The notes under the pieces: generated by a model
The model's input: the letters and a program-made list of their open reading frames with translations, nothing else
Database searches by the model: none
Told to the model about the DNA's origin: nothing
Assembly: GCA_002749535.1 (NCBI GenBank)
Contig: MZZL01000409.1
Span: 798,962-862,961, forward strand
DNA: 64,000 nt
DNA from: Apophysomyces variabilis
Lineage: Eukaryota > Mucoromycota > Mucoromycetes > Mucorales > Mucoraceae
Direction of reading: 5' to 3'
Position numbers and translations under genes: made by a program
Part shown: piece after piece, positions 55,647 through 64,000 of the stretch
How positions within the stretch are numbered: position 1 is the first letter of the stretch
Layout of the letters: each line of letters begins with the position of its first letter

Positions 55647-57280
55647 TTAAATGTCCTTCATATCGTCCAGATCCTGAACCTCTCTCTGCGCTCTCATTTG
55701 ATCTTGCTGTCGTGCATGTGATAACTGATAAAACTCCTCGCATTTGTCATAGACTCGTCCGTTGCCCTACATCTCGTTATTAGCAAACCTAAACGTGCCA
55801 CAGAACCACTAAATTAGTACCTTTGGCGGAATGGGCACCGGATACAGAACTGTATACCAAGGGCTAAAACAAGATTATCACCTACAAGACGATAATCGTC
55901 CTTATTAACTTACTACATATCCCCGATATTGAAGAATTGTCGTAAATTCTCCCGAAATCCAAAGTTGTACATGTTTACGAACAACTTGTCCTAAACTGTT
56001 AGGCCCGATGGAAAATCTTTACATGCTACCTTTACCTCGCCTTGACTTCGGCACACTCCTCTTTCATAGTAATTGTTGTAAAATTCTACAGTTGTCTGCG
56101 CTGTCAGGATCTACCGATAATCGCCACACTCATAGTCAATCTCGTGGAATTCGTTACTCTGAACCACTTACCAGATAGTAATGCCACACGCATAGCGCCC
56201 CTAATGCGACGCCCATACAAATGGCAAGAATAATCGAGAAGGCCATCATTGGACGAGGGAAATAATATGGCCACTGATGGCCGATCATCAATAAATGCTA
56301 ATAATTTTCTCTCCTTTTCGCCTTTACCTCACTGTTCATGAAATCTAGGGATATAATAAATGGTCGCCATCCAAAAAAGACGAAGTAAAGAGCTGAGAGA
56401 ACCATATATGTCATGAATAAAACAAAGTATCGATGGTTAAAATGACCAACGCAATTGTGAATCCAGGGGCCTGTTAATTTATCCGACCATTAATATCTTC
56501 ATTATAAGATAGTAAATACATACGTACAGTGATGATCAAACCGCAATACACAAGCGTTGCACACGCTGCAATGATGGGCTCGTTCAGGCTTCGGTAAATG
56601 ACCTAAATCCAATAATCAATTTTGCTTTGTGTTCCAGATGATTATTATTACATTTTTTGCACGTTTTCGGGTATTCGTCATATTCTTCCATATCTAATAG
56701 CATTTGCCGTAATGAGGCATCGTCATTCTATATTTCGGATTTTTCACGGGTTGTTCTATTAGATATATATACTACATGCTGATTCACAGTGCAGAACGGC
56801 TTACTGTACCTCTGACGTGCCAGCGCTTCGCTGTTTAAACTCGCTGGTACCACCAGGCGGTGTCATGATGGCCATGTAATAGTGAAAGTGGATGCAGTAT
56901 ACCATATATACTGTGAATATGAACGTCATGGCAGCGCCCACCTTGTCAAGAAAGCTGCCTTCCCATGACGATGCGTGATTGTAAGGAAATACGACAAGGT
57001 AATAGGATGCAACACACATATCGATCAAAATCACCGCAATGGCGATAAATATTGGACCGACATTCCAAATGGCCTTGTCCACAATCTTGGCCATGCCTTT
57101 CTTTTTGGCCAAATTGACTTGAAGAAAAAAAGCCAAAGAAGGCAGCCAAGATTTCGAGTTGCCCAACCGGCAGATTTGCCGACTTTCGAAGTCCGAATCA
57201 TTGTGTGTCTTCAGCCATTTCTTTGGAAATGTCTCTTTGCGACACCTCAGAAACACCACCACAAAATAGCTATCTCCCAT
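55647..57280 (-). CDS. DHHC-type palmitoyltransferase
   Basis: Membrane S-acyltransferase. Exons: 57280-56810, 56727-56652, 56602-56528, 56470-56328, 56273-56172, 56095-56036, 55990-55914, 55863-55821, 55766-55647, giving 388 residues. The Cys-rich domain spans exons 2-4: [40 protein letters not shown] and GHFNHRYF, so the active motif DHHC is complete only after splicing at 56528/56470. Four transmembrane helices are visible: two before ([32 protein letters not shown]) and two after ([40 protein letters not shown]). The TTxE-type motif is [10 protein letters not shown], and the C-terminal block is [17 protein letters not shown]. It resembles animal ZDHHC16. The first 60 residues before [10 protein letters not shown] are less certain; translation may start at 57094. 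Confidence 0.9.
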
Positions 57281-57575
57281 TTTAGTTGGTATAAACAAAA
57301 ATAACAGAACCAAAATAAAGGAGCAATGACAGAAGATCAGGATAAAGAATTAAAGAAGATTGAACAAGTGATAACCAGGTATTTGGCCGCAAAGCACATC
57401 GGTAAAGTCTTTGTTATGGTTGAGGGGACCTCTCTTTGACCCTTCATTAAAACAGGCAATCTCCGTTATCAACTCTGCGCGGAGCTGCCGTCATCCGGGC
57501 TACATCAGCTATCCCTTGATATCCTTGCACTTGTTCTGCTAACGAGCTGCTAATTGTTACCGTCAACAAGCCTTT
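57281..57575. other. Spacer, no supported gene
   Basis: It lies between the DHHC gene and the small open frame below. Nothing recognisable is present. Confidence 0.4.
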
Positions 57576-57722
57576 CTAAATCTTACGACGAAGCTGAGAC
57601 ATGGCACCTACGCAATAGCTCCAAATCAAGGAAACTATGACTGGTGCAACTAGAAAGTAAGACGGATTTTCTGTGGGTAAAAATGTAAGAAATATCTCAA
57701 TAAGCGTTGTCTCCATACCCAT
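57576..57722 (-). CDS. Candidate small membrane protein (48 residues)
   Basis: An intronless open frame beginning MGMETTLIEIFLTFLPTENP, followed by one strongly hydrophobic helix (FLVAPVIVSLIWSYCVGA) and a short basic end (SQLRRKI). Two ATGs are possible (57722 and 57716). I do not recognise a family. Composition (amphipathic N-terminus, single helix, positive C-terminus) looks like a real small membrane subunit rather than noise, but conservation was not tested. Confidence 0.35.
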   Translation of the reverse strand: MGMETTLIEIFLTFLPTENPSYFLVAPVIVSLIWSYCVGAMSQLRRKI

Positions 57723-57886
57723 AGAAACCCTAACAAGGAATAAACTATGGAAGATGAAGTAACACTAAAGCACGGTTATTCTAAACAGAGAAAAACTCTG
57801 TTGAACGTGCAAGGAGAATGAGGACTACGAAAAAGCTACTAAGAACAACAATAAAATCTCATTGCAGAAAAGTGCATTCTGGTGTC

Positions 57887-59335
57887 ATACTGTTTATTGA
57901 ACAATTTTTTACGCTACTCTAAATAAATTTTGCGTCCATGCAAGGATCAAGTTTGCGCTAAAAGGGACATAAATATGCATCATTAGTAAATGGATTATGC
58001 GGGAAATATATTTTACTTACCTCAACTTGGTCCTTCCGTGGACACAAAATTCGTTTGAGCAGCGTAAAAGAATGTTCATGGTAAGTAAATGGAAGGATAG
58101 CTTGACATCTTTTTTTTTTACTTACCCCCGAAGGGTAATCCTACCCAAAGGTGGGGGGCGGCGAGAGAGAGGCAGGGCTTCCATGAGCGGCCAGTTTGTG
58201 TGTAACGCACTGCAGACGACTTGAAGCGATGCAACACCTGGCGGGGACTTGGAAGCAGAAGATAATGAATAATACTGTGCATAAACAGACAACATTTATT
58301 TTTCACTTACCTAGTGGAGTGCAGGGAGCTTACTCACACAACCAAGGTGGTTCCGGACAGAGGTTATGCAGGCTAAAGGCTACAGAAGAGGGACATCAGT
58401 CATTCTGTACATATAATCAATGCGAAGTACATACCGGGGATGTTTTGGAGAACAGAGCCAAAGAATTGAAAAGGTGTTGTCCCTTCGCTTTTAAATAGTA
58501 CGGGATTACTGAAACCAAAAATCACAGCCATGGATAAGAAAATCAATGGATGTCTTATGGATGACAACAATTCAGAGATAAGACAACAAGTGTCCCAAGA
58601 GTAGATGGACTCAGTCTGACAGAAAGTCTGGGACAGAATGGAACATCTGTAATGGAACATCTGTATAGGAAATAAACCCTCTTCGCTCATTTCTATACGT
58701 CATTGATGCTATCATATCCGTTTCTGTCAGTTATGGCATCAGAAGCTGTCAGGGCAATCTACCCAGTGGCAATTCTGCTCAATTGTATCGCCTTACATTG
58801 CCTTACATTCCACTTTTATTTTCCCTGAATGTAGTTATTTTCTCCTTTTCTTCTATTGTATCTTAAACTTTGTCTATTAGGCAATCACAAAAGATTGGAT
58901 TGCCACGGAATGAACGGTTATTATCTTGTCATGGATAATGTACCCATCCATACACCAGTCAAGGTTAAGCAGTTGGTCGAAGAAAGAGGATACAAATGTC
59001 TCTATCCTCTTACTCTCCCTTTCTCAACGCAATAGAAGAGTTTTGGGCCAAAGTGAAAGCTGGGGTAAGAAGGGAGTCCTTACAAGTTGACGATAACCTT
59101 CAAGCAGCGCGAAAAGTAAAGCGCTCAGACTGTCAAGAATAAATCAGACACTCTGAGAGGTTTTCCGTTAGATGCAAAAATAGAGAACCACTTCTTTAAA
59201 TAAACTCGTCTTGCTGTGGTTTGAAATAAACTATCTCAGTAAATAGTTGAACAAGGATACGACTGTACGCAAAGAAGGGTAGTCTGACCGCAAATAAAAA
59301 ATAGAAACACGCAGACAAATAGGTAAAACACAGTA
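57887..59335 (+). mobile_element. Tc1/mariner-like element, copy 2 (longer, decayed)
   Basis: About 1.45 kb, direct repeat of 26357-27583. It opens TACTGTTTATTG and closes AAACACAGTA, with TA at each boundary. It contains about 325 bp (58940-59263) absent from copy 1, which encode the end of a DDE transposase. It lacks a 65-bp segment that copy 1 has between two CCGCAAATA repeats. Probably inactive. Confidence 0.78.
58907..59142 (+). pseudogene. Tc1/mariner-type DDE transposase, C-terminal remnant
   Basis: The frame at 58907 reads GMNGYYLVMDNVPIHTPVKV, containing the second catalytic Asp of the DDE/DDD triad (DN.PIH), and continues VKQLVEERGYKCLY. After a frameshift near 59005-59015 another frame reads SPFLNAIEEFWAKVKAGVRR to a TAA at 59140-59142, containing the Asn-x-x-Glu region with the third acidic residue. 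The shift interrupts the usual Leu-Pro-Pro-Tyr-Ser-Pro block. The N-terminal DNA-binding domain and first Asp are not recognisable upstream. Confidence 0.8.
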
Positions 59336-59504
59336 AATAGTAGTTTGTATATCTTAGTGCTTGGCCATTTTCCTTTACAGAAAAGGGTTTATTTATAGTA
59401 ACACTAAATTTCCAATCAATAAACTAAAAATACCCATTTATTCTTTCTCCCTTTTCTTTCCCCTGTTCATTCCTTTGATTTTCATTTCCTTTGCCTGTAC
59501 TGCT

Positions 59505-60030
59505 ATGTATCATCATTTGATCCGATTTGCCTTGCTTACTGTCGCTATCATGGCGTACTTATCGTCCGCCTTGCCATTGGTAAGATATATTGACACATAA
59601 TGATAAATCCGATCAGGAACGCTGACTCGCTTTGGAATAGGATACCCCACATAGCAACACAGCATTCGACAGCGTTATATCCGAGTTGGATCAAACAGTA
59701 ACCACTACACCGACAACAGACCCTTCAACCTCATTACCCTCATCTCCCATCAACGCCTTGGCAAAAGAAGTTGAATCGCTAGAAACCCAACTGAACAATA
59801 ATACTCCACTTGACCAAATCAGGACACAATGGACCTCCTTCACTCAGCAATTTGTAGAGCAATCTCCCAAAACAGCTGAATACATTAATGCCATGAACGA
59901 AATCATCTCAAGATTTTCATCAGCAGAAGAATGGAAACATCTTGCTGAGGCACTTAAGACAAGGGTCGAAAACAACCAACCTATTCCTACTTCCACTCAA
60001 GCTGCACATCAGAACCAAGCAACGTGGTAA
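59505..60030 (+). CDS. Small secreted protein, 154 residues
   Basis: Exons are 59505-59579 and 59641-60030. The N-terminus MYHHLIRFALLTVAIMAYLS followed by SALPL is a signal peptide, and the intron lies right after it. The mature part is Thr/Ser-rich at first (VTTTPTTDPSTSLPSSP), then helical and charged (ALAKEVESLETQLNNN; AMNEIISRFSSAEEWKHLAE). There are no cysteines in the mature region and no transmembrane or GPI tail. I do not recognise a family. It sits 170 bp downstream of the transposon copy. Confidence 0.65.
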
Positions 60031-60532
60031 ACATGTTCTGTACTATTAGCTGATTTCGAATCCTCCTTCACACCAATGACTGTAATAAAAAATTCGCTTC
60101 TATCTTAAGAGTACAAAGCATATCTTGGCTCCGCCATTTGAAAGCTTTCTGCTAAAATTTCGTATCACCAATTAAGGCAAGGTCCCATGGTGTGTCCTCT
60201 TCATTGTAATTTTCCGAAAACATAGAAAGATTGGCCGCAAATCGCAAAATGTGCTGTTCTCAAGGATAGCACATAAAAATCTTCGTCTCAAATAGGAAGC
60301 CCGTTAACCCCACTTTGCGCCTGCGCTTTGCTACCAATCTCGTTCAACAAAGTATATCATCATCCATCAAACTACACCATACTATTATGTAAAATACGTT
60401 GGTTACCAGGTCTTTTATAGGAAAAACAATTGTACATTAATATTGTTAAGGAAAAGCGATATTAGCAGTAAAATAATAATTAAATATGGGATGTTGGCTA
60501 GGAATCACATTGTCTTAAGACACGATGTACTC
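60031..60532. other. Intergenic region between convergent genes
   Basis: The 3' flanks of the secreted protein and HMG-CoA reductase genes. No gene is seen. Confidence 0.5.
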
Positions 60533-63500
60533 TTAAGACTTAAGACAACTTCCAGGAACATTGGCTTGGGTCGCACGGTTATGTGCCATGTGTGCCTTCA
60601 CTAGATGACCTGCAGCCAAAGCTGCACATAGAGAAAGTTCACCAGCCATCACCGCAGCACAGATCACCCGTGCAAGACGCTGTGCATTCTTTCCGGGTTG
60701 GGTCGGGTGAGGTCCTCGGACACCAAGCATATCGAGCATTGCCTGCTGAGGTGGCAAGACGGTGCCACCACCGATGGTACCAACTTCAATACTAGGCATT
60801 GTACACGAAATATGCAAATCCCTGCCGTCATTTACAGCTTTCATCAATGTGATACAGTTCGAGCTCTCGACGTTTTGAGCAGGATCCTGGCCGGTCGCCA
60901 AGTAGACAGCGGTCAAAATGTTCGCGGCATGGGCATTAAAACCTCCAACAGAGCCGGCCATGGCTGACCCGATCAGATTTTTGCTGATGTTCAACTCCAC
61001 AAGTGCACCCACAGTAGTCTTTAACACTTTTTCCACAATCGGCCCCGGAATTACAGCCTCGGCAACTACGGATTTTCCGCGCCCTTCAATCCAGTTGATA
61101 GCCGCAGGCTTCTTGTCCGTACAGTAATTTCCAGATAGCGAAATGATCTGCATGTCAGGAAAGTTCTCGCTAACAACAGAAAGCGCTTTTTCGCAGCCCT
61201 TAGAAATCATATTCATACCCATGGCATCACCGGTCGTAGTTGAAAACCGGATGTATACCAATTTTCCAGCCAAAGCAACTTTGAGCTTGCGCACACGAGC
61301 AAACCTTGAAGTCGAATTAAACGCATCGGTGATAATACTATTGCCTTCTTCTTCTATCCATCGTTTGCATTGTGCCGCGCGTGTGATTGTTGGAAACTCA
61401 ACACATGGACCTCGCGTCATTCCATCGGCTGTCACAATCGTTGTGGCTCCACCGCCAGCGTTAATAGCCTTACATCCGCGTGCAGTTGACGCTACCAGAC
61501 ACCCTTCGGTAGTCGCCATGGGAATATGAATACTATCACCGTCAATATTCATTGGACCTAGATTTCCATAAACGAAGTCGAAAAATAATTAGCTCAGGCA
61601 ATCCTAGTTAAGGCCCGGTATATATCACTAACCTGCAATACCGACAGGAATCGGCATATAACCGATAACATTTTCACAACAAGCGCCCATCACTTTATCA
61701 TAATGGTAATTCTCCAGTGGTAGAAGACTGTTTTCCAAAGTCTTGGTACGAGAACTACGAGATATGACAGCGCGACGGATGCTGACTGCACGTTGCAGAT
61801 CGCCCAATACTTTTTCTAAAGCATAAGGAGCGAGCTTTCCGGATTGTACAAGCGAAATGACCTCTTCATTATTCAATGATTCTGGCGTGTGTAACAAAGC
61901 TAAGCACTCATCCAGAGGACGAATAACATCAGAATGATGATGAACTTTCTTTACATGGGGAACAACAGCCTTCACTTTTTCGGGTTCCACGATAGAGGAT
62001 ATACTTTGCTTCCGTTCACGTTGTGGTTGTTCACTGAGTTGCTTGTGTTGTTTAGCTACCTTAAACAAGTAGGTATTCAGGAATAACGATACGAAGAGGG
62101 CAACTGTCAACCATTTGCTAATCACAGGATGCTGAATGTAGACTGCATAAACATCCAGTAACGAGGTCAATGGACGGCCAACCATTTCTGGTATAAATCG
62201 ATATCCCGTTTGTGCTACTTGGAATGTTAACGGTGGGAATACTTTGACAACGAGCGGACGCGCTGCGTTAACCGATGCTGCGTGCTGATCCAACAACTGC
62301 GCCAAAACACGAGCTATGCTTGGCTGCGTGGTATCGACTTGTGGTCCGGATTCGAACGTGGAACAGACGTTGAAAATGTGCATCGCAACAAAACCAACAA
62401 TCTAATCCTATTTTTAAGAGACACAAGCTAACAAGTTATCAAGATCGCTTACCATAAGCAATTTGACTCGGGCAATAATAGGTCCATCTGACTGCTTGCT
62501 ATCGTCTTCGTTTCCGGTATGGTTGGTATCACTGAATGCTTTAAGCACAGTTCGCCGAATATAACCAGTATTGGGTGGATTCTTGGTCGTCGTTGCTGAT
62601 GATGAAAGATTAATCTCGCGAATTCTACGGAGCTGTACAAGCGGTAGGTAAGTACATGCATGTACTATATAAAATATTCTCATACCTCCAACTTCAATGC
62701 CAGCACGGCAGTATACCATGTAAACATAAGAATGAAGTCATATGCCAGCAAGATTGTGCTTAACAAACAAAATTCTCTCAGACCAGGTATTCCGGATTTT
62801 GCGCCAAGACCAAGAACCATAATCTCAACAAAACAATCTCGTGCGATAGGCAATGCAACAGAATCCACGGCGCGAATCATCGTTTTACGAATATCCTGCC
62901 GGGTGATCGGAGTTTCCTTGCTGAATTCGAGAACTCGTTTGGTTAATTTGAACGGTCTTTCAAAGCCTATCGTAACAACAAGGAATGGAAGTGCCTCGCT
63001 AACGTCATCAATGCATTTAGTATATGGGTAACCATGATGGCTCGCAACTTACGCTAGCACATTCACGTGGACGTTTACAGACAGTACGTGCACTGTAAGC
63101 AAGGAAAACATAAAAGAAAAGAAGCCATTGACGATGACGGCGGTCGCTGTAACACCATAATATCAAGTTAGATCGCCGAAAAACAGTAGACGATGAGCTT
63201 ACCTAAAGTATAGCGGGAGCCCATCGCGCGCATATTTGTATACAAAGAAATAATAGTTACTATCGTCATGGCATAACCAGCCAACAAGACAATAACATCA
63301 ACGTTATCAGCCATCTATTGTAGAAAAGTTAATAAAGCTAGATAGACTGTTGATGGACATACCTCAAAAACGGCCTTCACATGTGAAATCACGTTGGTGG
63401 CAATAACAAAGAGCCACAAGAACATGTTTTCATGTTGTCCGGAAGTAGATACAGATACCAACTTTCCAGGCGGAAGGGAAGACACTCTGCGCTCCCAAGC

Positions 63501-64000
63501 TTCTGTCACATTCCGAGCCAATGCATCAGATACATCGAATCCGTAGGATAAAACAAACGATTTGGGAAGAGAATCGAGTGAATTGATAAAGTTTCCAAGC
63601 AAAGATGCTGATGTAGCAGAATCTTCATCTAGGGTTTGCAAAGCCTTGTTTCCTTGCAAAAGATCTAACTGTGGGTCGACCAAAAGTCCATCGGCAGTTT
63701 GGTAGCATACGTTATTGTAGATTAACGATGACTGATGCTTGATCATATCGCGTTCAACTGCATCGTGGAGTTCTATTACAGCAGCCGATGTATGTGGATT
63801 CACCATGTTTTGGGTGGGAACGTTAACAACAATTTGCTTGAGGTCTATCTGAATTGCATCTGCTATTTCGTCTGCGGGTTGAATGGAGGCAAATTTTTGC
63901 GTATGATTAGGACTGTATACTGTAGATGGAGAAAGATGGGTAGTGATGCCGGGAAAAAGATCCGATGTACGAGCGAGATTAAATAAGTAAAAATAGCTGA
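60533..64000 (-). CDS. HMG-CoA reductase (N-terminus outside window)
   Basis: Rate-limiting ER enzyme of the mevalonate and sterol pathway: reduces HMG-CoA to mevalonate with NADPH. Exons in window: 64000-63363 (incomplete), 63314-63203, 63146-63053, 62998-62686, 62632-62453, 62401-61633, 61557-60533. The N-terminal membrane part contains the sterol-sensing-type region ([60 protein letters not shown]). A linker follows, then the catalytic domain: [18 protein letters not shown] (catalytic Glu), [51 protein letters not shown] (Asp), [16 protein letters not shown] and [14 protein letters not shown] (His). It ends at TAA, 60533-60535. The donor at 61632 is GTTAGT. The reading frame is still open at base 64000. 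Confidence 0.97.

Overview
The window is nuclear DNA of a filamentous fungus, most probably an early-diverging one of the Mucoromycota type. The evidence is AT-rich spacers, about 120 very short introns (mostly 45-65 bp), tightly packed genes on both strands and pyrimidine-rich leaders before start codons. It also holds families I associate with that group: a bromodomain-like/protein-kinase fusion, a bacterial-type EF-P and a BRAT1-like protein. There is no operon logic. Most genes are single-copy housekeeping genes, and exon coordinates below were worked out by hand from splice signals, reading-frame phase and family conservation.

Layout. 1-2215 (+): 3' part of a type II P-type ATPase. 2688-3540 (+): LysM protein with a GPI-type tail. 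3656-4608 (-): PITH-domain protein. 6980-8781 (+): forkhead factor. 9318-12325 (-): Cdc48/p97. 12919-14476 (-): tryptophanyl-tRNA synthetase. 15700-16525 (+): organellar EF-P. 16912-18155 (+): mitochondrial carrier. 18324-20160 (-): peptide transporter. 22112-25273 (+): BRAT1-like HEAT protein. 25394-26169 (-): Mpv17/PMP22 protein. 26170-34034: gene-poor, with one copy of a Tc1/mariner-like element and a bHLH factor at 30229-31176 (+). 34035-37951 (+): bromodomain-like/kinase fusion. 38549-41092 (-): Yak1-type kinase. 41418-42587 (-): alpha-SNAP. 42778-44516 (-): NOP58. 45230-48066 (+): FHIP/RAI16-like protein. 48268-50053 (-): acetyl-CoA acetyltransferase. 50501-52998 (-): coiled-coil single-pass membrane protein. 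53746-54796 (+): AP-1-like bZIP factor. 54814-55038: 224-base A run ending in N. 55157-55588 (+): small basic protein. 55647-57280 (-): DHHC palmitoyltransferase. 57576-57722 (-): possible 48-residue membrane protein. 57887-59335: second, longer copy of the element with a transposase remnant. 59505-60030 (+): small secreted protein. 60533-64000 (-): HMG-CoA reductase, N-terminus outside the window.

Two genes belong to one pathway: the thiolase and HMG-CoA reductase are the first and third steps of the mevalonate/sterol route, although the thiolase carries what looks like a mitochondrial presequence. Cdc48, alpha-SNAP, DHHC and FHIP are membrane-traffic or protein-quality functions, NOP58 and the synthetase serve translation, and there are three transcription factors.

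The most notable observations are: a BRAT1 orthologue of nearly human length with a conserved C-terminal Asp-Cys-Tyr; an unusually high share of GC-AG introns; a 4-nt exon in the thiolase and a 25-nt exon in the PITH gene, both required by frame and conservation; a kinase fusion whose bromodomain Asn and kinase beta3 Lys both look replaced and which carries a one-base frameshift; and two copies of a decayed transposon in direct orientation 31 kb apart.
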